Under the pieces are notes generated by a model. It was not told where the DNA came from. It did no database searches and saw only the letters and a list, made by a program, of their open reading frames with translations. The translations under genes were made by a program, and so were the position numbers. A DNA stretch of 64,000 nt from Craurococcus roseus (GTDB lineage: Bacteria; Pseudomonadota; Alphaproteobacteria; Acetobacterales; Acetobacteraceae): positions 1 through 64,000 of the forward strand of contig NZ_BAAAFZ010000062.1 of NCBI RefSeq assembly GCF_039523795.1, written 5' to 3'. How positions within the stretch are numbered: the first letter of the stretch is position 1; each line of letters opens with the position of its first letter. This document shows, piece after piece, positions 45,931 through 53,832 of the stretch.

Positions 45931-47103
45931 GTGGCGACAGAACCCGTTTGGATCACCGGCATCGGACTCGTGTCCTGCCTGGGCGAAGGGGCAAACGCGA
46001 ACCTCGGCGCGCTCGACCGCACGCGACCGCCGGTGGTGGACGAAGAAGGCTTCGCGCCCTTCCCGGTGCATCCCATGCCCCCCCTTGCGCTGGACCGGCA
46101 AATCCCGAAGCGCGGCGACCAGCGGCAGATGGAGCCTTGGCAGCGGCTCGGCACTTACGCGGCGGGTTTGGCCATCGACCACGCCGGGGCGCGGGGCTTG
46201 GCCGCGGACATGCACTTGGTCGTCGCGGCGGGCGGCGGCGAGCGCGACACCGCGTTGGACGAGGCCATAGTGTCGGAACTGGCCGCGTTGCCGCCGGAGC
46301 GGGCCGGGCCGCTGCTGAACGAGCGGCTCGCGGGCGGGCTGCGGCCGACCTTGTTCCTGGCGCAGCTCTCCAACCTGATGGCCGGGAACATCTCCATCGT
46401 CCACGGCGTCACCGGCTCGTCGCGCACCTTCATGGGGGAGGAGCAGGCGGGGGCGGACTCGGTGCGGATCGCGGCGGCGCGGCTGGCCGAGGGCAGGGGC
46501 GGCATCGCGCTGGTGGGCGGCGCCTACGTCGCCGGGCGCTGGGACATGCTGCTGATCCACGCGCTGGGCGGCCTGCTGCACCGCGGCGCCTGGGCACCGA
46601 TGGCCGAGCGCGAAGGGCGCGGCGGCGGCATGGTCACGGGCAGCGTGGGCGCTTTCCTGGTGCTGGAAACGCGCTCGCACGCCACCGCGCGAGGGGCGCG
46701 GGGCCTGGCGGAGATCGCATCCGTCGCCACCGGCGCGGCGCGGCGGACCGGCGGGGACACGGCGCGGGCCTCCGCCGCCGGGCTCGCGGGCAACCTGCGC
46801 TCGCTGCTGCGGCCGGGCTACGCCGTGGTGTCGGGCGCGAGCGGCGCGGCGGGGCCGACCGCGGAAGAAGCGGGCTTCCTAGCCGATCTGCGCGAGGCCG
46901 GCCCGGCGCAGGGGCCGGTGCTGCGGACGGCGGAGGCCATCGGGCACTCCTTCGAAGCGGCCTTCCCGGCCAATCTGGCGCTGGCCGCACTGGCGCTCGG
47001 GCGGCCGGAAGCGCCGCCGCAGGCGTTGGTGACGGGCTTCGGCTGTTGGCGGGGCGAGGCGTTGGCCCTGGTCGAGCCGCTGCGGGAGGGAGGCGGCGGA
47101 TGA
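45931..47103 (+). CDS. fabF2XL: FabF2XL-like degenerate beta-ketoacyl synthase of the AcpXL cluster
   Basis: 390 residues with the thiolase-like fold (starts VWITGIGLVSCLGEG). At the nucleophile position, where active ketosynthases have TACATG, this protein has VHGVTGSSRTFMGE, so the cysteine is replaced. The usual first catalytic histidine (NAHGTGT) is also absent, while the later GHSFEAAFPAN retains a histidine. It therefore probably does not condense by itself and may act as a chain-length partner of the following gene. The GTG start at 45931 has GGGCAGGGCGG upstream. It overlaps the next gene by four bases, which fits a stoichiometric heterodimer. Catalytic loss is seen; the partner role is inference from polyketide chain-length factors. 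Confidence 0.85.
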   Translation: MATEPVWITGIGLVSCLGEGANANLGALDRTRPPVVDEEGFAPFPVHPMPPLALDRQIPKRGDQRQMEPWQRLGTYAAGLAIDHAGARGLAADMHLVVAAGGGERDTALDEAIVSELAALPPERAGPLLNERLAGGLRPTLFLAQLSNLMAGNISIVHGVTGSSRTFMGEEQAGADSVRIAAARLAEGRGGIALVGGAYVAGRWDMLLIHALGGLLHRGAWAPMAEREGRGGGMVTGSVGAFLVLETRSHATARGARGLAEIASVATGAARRTGGDTARASAAGLAGNLRSLLRPGYAVVSGASGAAGPTAEEAGFLADLREAGPAQGPVLRTAEAIGHSFEAAFPANLALAALALGRPEAPPQALVTGFGCWRGEALALVEPLREGGGG

Positions 47104-48392
47104 GCGTCTCCACGGAAGACCACCTCGGCCGGCCGCTGGTGGCGGTGACGGGCGTCGGCTTGGTGACGCCGCTCGGCTTCGGCGTTTCCGGGAGCTGGGC
47201 CGGGCTGCTGGCCGGGCGGTCGGGCATCCGGCGCATCACGCGCTTCCCGACCGACCACCTCAAGACCACCATCGCCGGCGGCGTGGACCTGCCGGAGGAC
47301 GCGGAACCGGGCGGGCCGTTGCCGGCGTCCGTGCGGGTGGAGCGCTTCGCCGCCCTGGCGGCCGAGGAGGCGCTGGCGGCGTCGGGCGCCAACGTGGACG
47401 GACGCTTCCCCGGCCCCCTCTTCCTCGGTATGCCGCCGGTGGAGGTCGCTTGGCCGCTGCGCATGGACGCGGCCCGCCGCGCGGCCCGCAACAACGCCGA
47501 CCCGATGCGCTACCCGGCGATGATCGAGGCCTTGGGCGAGCGGCAGGACGCCTTCGAGGCGTCCTGCTTCGCCGGCGTGGGCGAGCACTTGGCGGCGCGG
47601 TTCGGCACCCGCGGCGCGCCGATCTCGCTGTCCACCGCTTGCGCCACCGGCGCTTCCGCCATTCAGCTCGGCGTGGAGGCGATCCAGCGGCGGGAAGCGC
47701 GGGCAGCGCTGTGCATCGGCGCCGAGGGCACGGTGGAAGCGGAGTCGCTGATCCGGTTCTCGCTGCTCTCCGCGCTGTCCACGCGCAACGAGGAACCGGC
47801 GCGGGCGTCGCGGCCCTTCGACAAGACGCGCGACGGGTTCGTCATGGCGGAGGGCGCGGCGGCGCTGGTGCTGGAGAGCCTGGAGGAGGCGCGGGCACGC
47901 GGCGCCGAGGTGCTCGGCTTGGTGCTCGGCTGCGGCGAGCGGGCGGACAGCTTCCACCGGACGCGCAGCAACCCCAGCGGGGACGCGATAATCGGCGCAA
48001 TGCGCTCGGCGATCGCCGACGCGGGGCTGGAGCCGCGCGACATCGGCTACGTCAACGCGCACGGCACCGGCACGCCGGAGAACGACAAGATGGAGACGCT
48101 CGGGATGCGCGCCGTGTTCGGCGACCGGCCGCCGCCGATCTCCTCAAACAAATCCATGATCGGCCACACCCTCTCGGCGGCGGGGGCGATAGAGGCCATC
48201 TTCAGCCTGTTGGCGATGCGCGACGGAGTGCTGCCGCCGACCATCAACCACGAGACGCCCGACCCGGCGATAGACCTCGACGTGGTGCCCAACCAGGCGC
48301 GCGAGCAGAGGGTGGAGCGGGTGCTGTCCAACTCCTTCGGCTTCGGCGGGCAGAACGTCTGCCTCGTCCTCGGCGCGGCACCGAGGGGCTGA
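47100..48392 (+). CDS. fabF1XL: FabF1XL beta-ketoacyl-ACP synthase of the AcpXL cluster
   Basis: 430 residues with an intact triad: Cys181 in LSTACATGASAI, the first His in YVNAHGTGTPEND, and the second His in SMIGHTLSAAGAIE. The N-terminal VAVTGVGLVTPLGFGVSGS is typical of KAS II enzymes. It should elongate acyl chains on AcpXL. ATG 47100 overlaps the stop of the degenerate ketosynthase as ATGA, consistent with the two being made together. It is followed after nine bases by the adhXL-type gene. Confidence 0.93.
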   Translation: MSVSTEDHLGRPLVAVTGVGLVTPLGFGVSGSWAGLLAGRSGIRRITRFPTDHLKTTIAGGVDLPEDAEPGGPLPASVRVERFAALAAEEALAASGANVDGRFPGPLFLGMPPVEVAWPLRMDAARRAARNNADPMRYPAMIEALGERQDAFEASCFAGVGEHLAARFGTRGAPISLSTACATGASAIQLGVEAIQRREARAALCIGAEGTVEAESLIRFSLLSALSTRNEEPARASRPFDKTRDGFVMAEGAAALVLESLEEARARGAEVLGLVLGCGERADSFHRTRSNPSGDAIIGAMRSAIADAGLEPRDIGYVNAHGTGTPENDKMETLGMRAVFGDRPPPISSNKSMIGHTLSAAGAIEAIFSLLAMRDGVLPPTINHETPDPAIDLDVVPNQAREQRVERVLSNSFGFGGQNVCLVLGAAPRG

Positions 48393-48401
48393 CGCGACGC
48401 C

Positions 48402-49424
48402 ATGCGCGCCTTGCGGCTCTTCGGCGACCGTGACGCGCGTTTGGTGGACATGGAGCCGTCGCCGCCGCCGGCAGAGGGCGAAATCCAACTCCGGATGCTG
48501 GCGGTCGCGCTCAACCACATCGACGTCTGGGGTTGGCGCGGCATGGCCTTCGCCAAGCGCAGCCTGCCCATGACCATCGGCGCGGAAGCCGTCGGCGAGG
48601 TCGTGGCGGTCGGGCCCGGCGTGGAGGGATGGCGCGTCGGGCAGCGGGCGGCGCCCTACGGCGCGCTCACCTGCGGGCGTTGCCGCGCCTGCCGCGAGGG
48701 GCGGGACAACCTGTGCGAGGACGTGGCCGGCGTGCTCGGCTTCCACGTGGACGGATTCGCGCAGGAGTTCCGGAACGTGCAGGCGCGGCTGGCTGTGCCG
48801 GTGCCGGACGGCATAGCGGACGCCGACGCTGCCTGCGCCGCCATCACCTTCTCCACCGTCGAGCACATGCTGTTCGACAACGCCAAGCTGGAACCGGGCG
48901 AGACCGTCCTGATCCAGGCCGGGGGCTCCGGCATCGGCACGGTCGCCATCAAGCAGGCGAAGGCGTTGGGCTGCACGGTGATCGCTACCGCGGGCTCGGA
49001 CGAGAAGTGCGAGCGGATGCGCGGGTTGGGCGCCGACCACGTCGTGAACTACAGCACCGGCCGCTTCGAAAGCCTCGCCCGCCGCGTGACGGGCAAGCGC
49101 GGCGTGGACGTGGTGTTCGAGCACGTGGGCGCCGCGACCTGGGCCGGCAGCCTCCTCAGCCTGCGGATGGGCGGGCGGCTCGTCACCTGCGGCTCCACCA
49201 GCGGCGTTTCCGCCGAAACCAACCTGATGATGCTGTTCCAGCGCCAGCTCCGGATCGTCGGCTCCTTCGGCGCGTCCATGCGCAACGTGTCGGACGGCTT
49301 GGCGAAGATGGCCGGCGGCATGGCGCCGGTGCTCGACGCGGTGCTTCCGCTCGACGCCTTCGAGGACGCGCTGCGGCGCCTGGAATCGCGGCGGGTCTTC
49401 GGCAAGATCGTCGTCACCCTCTGA
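48402..49424 (+). CDS. adhXL: AdhXL, zinc-type MDR dehydrogenase of the AcpXL cluster
   Basis: 340 residues of the medium-chain dehydrogenase superfamily. The structural zinc cysteines are present as CGRCRACREGRDNLC near residue 88. The nucleotide-binding loop is QAGGSGIGTVAIKQAKALG. The expected catalytic GHE is GAE in MTIGAEAVGEV. In rhizobial clusters this gene accompanies acpXL and is thought to act as a reductase in chain elongation; the exact step is not settled. Nine bases follow the ketosynthase. Confidence 0.9.
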   Translation: MRALRLFGDRDARLVDMEPSPPPAEGEIQLRMLAVALNHIDVWGWRGMAFAKRSLPMTIGAEAVGEVVAVGPGVEGWRVGQRAAPYGALTCGRCRACREGRDNLCEDVAGVLGFHVDGFAQEFRNVQARLAVPVPDGIADADAACAAITFSTVEHMLFDNAKLEPGETVLIQAGGSGIGTVAIKQAKALGCTVIATAGSDEKCERMRGLGADHVVNYSTGRFESLARRVTGKRGVDVVFEHVGAATWAGSLLSLRMGGRLVTCGSTSGVSAETNLMMLFQRQLRIVGSFGASMRNVSDGLAKMAGGMAPVLDAVLPLDAFEDALRRLESRRVFGKIVVTL

Positions 49425-49437
49425 TGCCGGGCGCCGC

Positions 49438-50337
49438 GTGAAGGCGGCGCTGCGGCGCGGGGCGGACGCCGCCGTGGCGGCCGTGGTCCGGGCCGCCTTC
49501 GCGCTGCTCCGGGCGCTCGGGCCGGACCGGGCGTCGGCGTTCGGCGGGGCCGCGGCCCGCGCCCTGGGGGCGCTGCTGCCGGCGCATCGCGTGGCGCTCG
49601 ACAACCTCCGCGGCGCCTTCCCCGACATGCCGGAGGCGGAGCGGCGGCGCGTGCTCCGGGAAGCCTGGGACAACCTCGGCCGCACGGCCTGCGAGTACGT
49701 CCACATGGACCGCATATGGGACTTCGACGAGGCGCGGCCGAACACGGGCCGCATCGAGATCGCGCCCGGGTCGACCGCGGTGTTCGAACGGCTGCGCTCG
49801 GACGGCAAGCCGGCGCTGATCTTCGCGGCCCATCTAGGCAATTGGGAACTGCCCGCCGTCGCCGCGGCGCGGCACGGGTTGGAAGCGGCGGTGCTCTACC
49901 GGCGGCCGAACAACCCCTTCGTCGCGCGTGACATCCTGGCGCTCCGCGCGGGCAGCATGGGCGAGCTGATCCCGGCGGGGGTCGCCGCCCCGGTCCGCAT
50001 GATGGAGGCGCTGGACCGCGGCGCGCATGTCGGGATGCTGGTGGACCAGCGCTTCGGGCGCGGCCCGCGCGTCGATTTCCTGGGGCGGCCGGCGGCGAGC
50101 AACCCGCTGCTGGCGCGGCTCGCGCGCCGCTTCGACTGCCCGGTCCACGGCGCGCGGGCCATCCGGTTGCCGGGCGGCCGGTTCCGGCTGGAGATCACCG
50201 AAGAGGTGGCGCTGCCGCGCGACGCCTCGGGGCGCGTGGACGTGGAGGCCGCGACGGCGCTGGTGAACCGCATCGTCGCCGGCTGGGTGCGGGAGCACCC
50301 GGGCCAGTGGCTCTGGATGCACCGGCGCTGGCGGTGA
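49438..50337 (+). CDS. lpxXL: LpxXL, lipid A very-long-chain acyltransferase (LpxL/HtrB family)
   Basis: 299 residues. Transfers the long acyl chain from AcpXL to the lipid A precursor at the inner membrane. The acyltransferase motif is seen as FAAHLGNWELP (HxxxxE), with a downstream substrate block GMLVDQRFGRGPRVDFLGRP and a basic membrane-facing N-terminus with a hydrophobic stretch. The GTG start at 49438 is 13 bp after adhXL. It is the last gene of the cluster and converges with a 3-hydroxyisobutyrate dehydrogenase. Confidence 0.92.
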   Translation: MKAALRRGADAAVAAVVRAAFALLRALGPDRASAFGGAAARALGALLPAHRVALDNLRGAFPDMPEAERRRVLREAWDNLGRTACEYVHMDRIWDFDEARPNTGRIEIAPGSTAVFERLRSDGKPALIFAAHLGNWELPAVAAARHGLEAAVLYRRPNNPFVARDILALRAGSMGELIPAGVAAPVRMMEALDRGAHVGMLVDQRFGRGPRVDFLGRPAASNPLLARLARRFDCPVHGARAIRLPGGRFRLEITEEVALPRDASGRVDVEAATALVNRIVAGWVREHPGQWLWMHRRWR

Positions 50338-50353
50338 GGCGCAGGCGGCGCCG

Positions 50354-51235
50354 TCAGCCTTTCCGCAGCATCTCGATGATGCCGGAGAAGTCCTTGTCGC
50401 CGCCGCCCGCTTCCAGGAAGCGCTGGTAGAAAGCCAGCGCCTGGGCGCCGAGCGGGGTGTTGGCGCCCGAGCCTTTCGCCGCTTCCTGCGCCAAGCCGAG
50501 ATCCTTCGCCATCAGCGCCGCGGCGAAGCCGGGTTTGTAATCGCGGTTCGCCGGGCTGCCCGGCACCGGGCCGGGGACGGGGCAGTAGGTGCTCATCGCC
50601 CAGGAATTGCCGGAGGAGTTCGAGACCACGTCGAACAGCGCTTGGTGGGTCAGGCCCAGGCGCTCGGCCAGGATGAAGCCCTCGCAGGTGGCGATCATCG
50701 TGGCGGCGAGGATCATGTTGTTGCAGAGCTTGGCGGCCTGCCCGGCGCCGGCCTCCCCGCAATGGACGATCTTGCGGCCCATGGCCTGGAGGATCGGCTC
50801 GGCGCGGGCGAAGCCCGCCTTCGTGCCGCCCACCATGAAGGCCAGCGTCGCGCCTTCCGCGCCCATGACGCCGCCGGAAACCGGCGCATCGAGCATCTCC
50901 CGGCCGCCGCTGTTCGCGGCGACCTCGCGCGCGGTGGCGACGTCGATGGTGGAGCAGTCGATCAGGACGGCGTCGGGCCCGCTGGCGGCGACCATGCCGC
51001 CCGCGCCGAGCCAGGCGTCGCGGACGTGCTTGCCGGCGGGGAGCATGGTGATGACGACCTCGGCGCCGCGGGCGGCTTCGGCGGCGGAAGCGGCCGGGGA
51101 CAGGCCGGCGGCGGCGGCGGCCTCCAGCGCCGTGGGCACGATGTCGAAGACGGCGACCCGGTGGCCGGCCTTGGCCAGGTTCCGCGCCATCGGCGCGCCC
51201 ATGTTGCCGAGTCCCACGAAGCCGATGCGTGCCAT
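50354..51235 (-). CDS. mmsB: 3-hydroxyisobutyrate dehydrogenase
   Basis: 293 residues. NAD-dependent oxidation of 3-hydroxyisobutyrate to methylmalonate semialdehyde in valine breakdown. The N-terminal cofactor motif is IGFVGLGNMGAPMARNLAKA, the substrate-binding motif is LDAPVSGGVMGAEGATLAFM, and the catalytic lysine lies in GAGQAAKLCNNMILAATM. The C-terminal PLGAQALAFYQRFLEAGGGDKDFS is typical. The gene stands alone, but the acyl-CoA dehydrogenase at 15 kb could act earlier in the same pathway. Confidence 0.94.
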   Translation of the reverse strand: MARIGFVGLGNMGAPMARNLAKAGHRVAVFDIVPTALEAAAAAGLSPAASAAEAARGAEVVITMLPAGKHVRDAWLGAGGMVAASGPDAVLIDCSTIDVATAREVAANSGGREMLDAPVSGGVMGAEGATLAFMVGGTKAGFARAEPILQAMGRKIVHCGEAGAGQAAKLCNNMILAATMIATCEGFILAERLGLTHQALFDVVSNSSGNSWAMSTYCPVPGPVPGSPANRDYKPGFAAALMAKDLGLAQEAAKGSGANTPLGAQALAFYQRFLEAGGGDKDFSGIIEMLRKG

Positions 51236-51367
51236 GCGTCCGTTCCCTCCTTCGCCTTTGTAGGCGCCAGTCTGGACCGGGCCGCCGGCGCCCGGAAGCG
51301 GCGGCGCCCCGACAAAGCCGCAAAATGGGAGGAACAAGGCAACGTTCAGAATCTTGCAAGAGTGCCG

Positions 51368-53068
51368 ATGCTCCCCGCCTCCGTACCCGCCGCGTCGCCC
51401 CGCGCGCCGGTGGCCGCGCCTCCGGCCCTCCTGCGCGGCGCCGTCCTGGGGCTCGCCTGCGCGCTTTGCGTGGGCCTGTTCTTCCGCAACCAGATCGCCA
51501 ACGGCTTCACGCTGCTGCTGGGCGACCGGCACGACGCCGTCATCGCCCTGTCCATCATGGAGCATTGGCGCAACGTGCTGGCCGGCGCCGCGGAATGGTC
51601 GCGCACCGCCTACTTCCACCCGGTGCCGCACACGCTCGGCTACAACGACGGGTACTTCCTGTTCGGCGTGGCCTACGCGGCCTTCAGGGCGATCGGGGCC
51701 GATCCCTTCCTCGCGGGCGAGCTGACGAACATGGCCATGCGGGCCGTGGGCTTCCTCGGGATGCACGCCGCTTGCCGCGGTGTCCTCGGGCTGCCGTTCG
51801 GGTGGTCGCTGCTCGGGGCGGCGCTCTTCACCCTGAGCAACAACCTCTTCATCCGCGCGAGCCACGCGCAGCTCTTCTCCGTCGGCTTCCTGCCGGTGCT
51901 GGCGACGCTGCTGCACGCGGCCGGCTCGGCGCTGCTCGGGCGGCGGCCGAAGGCGCTGCTGGGCTGGGGCGCGGCCTTCGTCCTGCTCTTCGCCGCGGTG
52001 CTGATGACCGGCTTCTACATGGCTTGGTACTTCGCCTTCCTGGCCGCCGCGACCTTCCTGGCGTGGTTGGCGCTGGCCGGGGGCGCCCAGCGGCAGGCGC
52101 TGGCCGCGGCCGTGCGCGCGGCGCCGCTGCCTTTGGCGGCGCTCGCGGCGCTGGCCGCCGTCGCCAACCTGCCGTTCCTGCGGCTGTACCTGCCCAAGGC
52201 GGCCGAGACCGGGATGCATCCTTGGGAGATGGCGTTGCAGCACACGCCGACCCTGCTCGACGTGCTGCACGTGGGCGAGGCGAACCTGCTGTTCGGGTGG
52301 CTGGTGGTGCTGCTCAACGGCGCGTTCCGCCCCGACTTCCCGGCCTGGAGCGAGCGCATGACCGGGCTGACGCCGGTGCTGCTGCTGTGCTTCGCCGCCG
52401 CCACGGTTTGGCTGTGGCGCGGCGCGGCAGGCCCGGAGCCGGTGCGGCGCGCTTGGCTGCAGGCGCTCGCGCTTGCGACCGTCGCCACGTGGGCGCTGAC
52501 CCTGCGCGTGGGCGACGCGACTGCGTGGTGGCTCGTCTGGAACGCGGTGCCCGGGGCCAAGGCGGCGAGGGTGGTGGCGCGCTACCAGCTCGTCCTCGCC
52601 ATGCCCGTGATCGCCCTGGCGGTGCTGGCCCTTTCCGCCTGGGCGCGGCGCCTGCCGGCGGCGGCTTTGGCGGGAGTCGCGGCGCTGCTGCTGCTGGAGC
52701 AGGCGAACGGCTACGCGCCGCTGTTCCTGGACCGGCCCCTGGAGTCGTCGCGGCTGCGAGCGGTGCCGCCGCCGCCGGCGGAGTGCCGCGCGTTCTGGGT
52801 TTCGGCGGCGCGGACGGAAAGCCGCTTCGGCGAGGCGGTGGAGGACCCGTACAACCACAACACGGAGGCCATGCTGATAGCCTCCGTGCTGCGCCTGCCG
52901 ACGGTGAACGGCATCTCAACCTTCAACCCGCCCGGCTGGCCCGCGGGCTTGCCGGGGCGAGAAGGTTACGAGGCGGAGGTCGCGGCCTGGGCGGAGAAGC
53001 ACGGGCTGACCGGCTTGTGCGCGCTCGACCTGCAACGGATGGCATGGCGCACGCCCGCGGGGGCGTGA
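51368..53068 (+). CDS. large multi-pass membrane protein, glycosyltransferase-like layout
   Basis: 566 residues. About ten hydrophobic segments (for example LLRGAVLGLACALCVGLFF and ALLGWGAAFVLLFAAVLM-like stretches) with a first periplasmic loop holding LLLGDRHDAVIALSIMEHWR and, later, YLPKAAETGMHPWEMALQHT. A conserved acidic loop after the first span (GDRHDAV) resembles lipid-linked sugar transferases of the GT-C type, and a soluble C-terminal tail (residues about 475-566) follows. No family signature is decisive. It may build surface polysaccharide, which would fit the nearby lipid A genes, but this is inference. Confidence 0.6.
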   Translation: MLPASVPAASPRAPVAAPPALLRGAVLGLACALCVGLFFRNQIANGFTLLLGDRHDAVIALSIMEHWRNVLAGAAEWSRTAYFHPVPHTLGYNDGYFLFGVAYAAFRAIGADPFLAGELTNMAMRAVGFLGMHAACRGVLGLPFGWSLLGAALFTLSNNLFIRASHAQLFSVGFLPVLATLLHAAGSALLGRRPKALLGWGAAFVLLFAAVLMTGFYMAWYFAFLAAATFLAWLALAGGAQRQALAAAVRAAPLPLAALAALAAVANLPFLRLYLPKAAETGMHPWEMALQHTPTLLDVLHVGEANLLFGWLVVLLNGAFRPDFPAWSERMTGLTPVLLLCFAAATVWLWRGAAGPEPVRRAWLQALALATVATWALTLRVGDATAWWLVWNAVPGAKAARVVARYQLVLAMPVIALAVLALSAWARRLPAAALAGVAALLLLEQANGYAPLFLDRPLESSRLRAVPPPPAECRAFWVSAARTESRFGEAVEDPYNHNTEAMLIASVLRLPTVNGISTFNPPGWPAGLPGREGYEAEVAAWAEKHGLTGLCALDLQRMAWRTPAGA

Positions 53069-53137
53069 GCGCCGCCGAACCCCTCCGCGCCGGCCGCGTT
53101 GCCGAATCTCGAGGGACCGCAGCAGGAGACGAAGCGT

Positions 53138-53383
53138 ATGCCGGACAAGAAGCAGCAAAGCGCGCCGGCCGACGATGCCGGCCGTGACGAGCGCGCGTCG
53201 GGCGATATCGACAACCCCATCCCGCCGGACGAGGCGCAGGCGGGAGACCGGTCCGAACTGGGGGCCAACCTCGGCGGACCCGTCGACGTCTTCCCCGGCG
53301 CCCGCCGGGGCGGGGTCGATCACCGGACACCGGGGGCCGCGCCGATCCGGAACCGGGCCGGGTCGCAGGAGCGGAAGGAATAA
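53138..53383 (+). CDS. small hydrophilic hypothetical protein
   Basis: 81 residues, no signal or membrane segment, rich in charged residues, Gly and Pro (DKKQQSAPADDAGRDERA). Likely disordered. It resembles small stress-associated proteins in composition only. It has AGGAG ten bases before ATG 53138 and is followed by a hairpin at 53407-53421. I do not recognise a family. Confidence 0.55.
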   Translation: MPDKKQQSAPADDAGRDERASGDIDNPIPPDEAQAGDRSELGANLGGPVDVFPGARRGGVDHRTPGAAPIRNRAGSQERKE

Positions 53384-53406
53384 CCCGCGGCGCGACCGCC
53401 GGAGGA

Positions 53407-53421
53407 AACCCGCGCCGGGTT
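53407..53421 (+). terminator. possible hairpin after small hypothetical gene
   Basis: AACCCG (53407-53412) and CGGGTT (53416-53421) form a six-base stem with a three-base loop, flanked by an outer GCCGG/CCGGC match. There is no T-run, so termination is uncertain; it may equally be a 5' structure for the next gene. Confidence 0.35.
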
Positions 53422-53461
53422 GCCGGCTTATCGCTGCGGCAACGGATCGGAGGGCCGGACC

Positions 53462-53716
53462 TTGGGGATCATCTGGAGCATCATCATCGGCTTCATCGCC
53501 GGATTGATCGCTAAATTCTTGATGCCGGGGCGCGATCCCGGCGGCTTCATCATCACCACGCTGCTGGGTATCGTCGGCGCCGTGGTCGCCACCTATCTCG
53601 GCCAAGCGGTCGGTTGGTATCGGCCAGGAGAAGGCGCGGGCTTCATCGGCGCGGTGGTCGGGGCGGTGATCGTGCTTGCGATCTACCGCATGGTGGTTTC
53701 GCGCCGGACGGTGTGA
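53462..53716 (+). CDS. GlsB/YeaQ/YmgE family stress-response membrane protein
   Basis: 84 residues from a TTG start at 53462, which has GGAGGG nine bases upstream and gives the normal family start LGIIWSIIIGFIAGLIAKFL. Three hydrophobic segments with glycine zippers (GGFIITTLLGIVGAVVATYL, GFIGAVVGAVIVLAIYRMV) make a small inner-membrane protein. The family is linked to general stress in many bacteria, but its mechanism is unknown. The stop codon lies inside a 17-bp tandem repeat. Followed by a clear terminator. Confidence 0.88.
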   Translation: MGIIWSIIIGFIAGLIAKFLMPGRDPGGFIITTLLGIVGAVVATYLGQAVGWYRPGEGAGFIGAVVGAVIVLAIYRMVVSRRTV

Positions 53717-53741
53717 GCCAAGCTACGGTGTGAGCCAAGCT
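53708..53741. repeat. 17-bp perfect tandem duplication over the stop codon
   Basis: ACGGTGTGAGCCAAGCT occurs at 53708-53724 and again directly at 53725-53741. The first copy contains the TGA of the YeaQ-family gene, so the second duplicates the stop just outside the gene. Confidence 0.97.
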
Positions 53742-53750
53742 AAGGAAGCA

Positions 53751-53780
53751 CGCCCCGGAATCGTCGACGATACCGGGGCG
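53751..53780 (+). terminator. Rho-independent-type terminator
   Basis: Eight-base stem CGCCCCGG (53751-53758) and CCGGGGCG (53773-53780), loop of 14 bases, followed by CTTTCCT. It lies 34 bp after the YeaQ-family stop and before the convergent cold-shock gene. Confidence 0.65.
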
Positions 53781-53832
53781 CTTTCCTGTGGAAGCGGGCG
53801 CGCAACGTCGCGCCCGCCGCGCCCAGCCGCGG

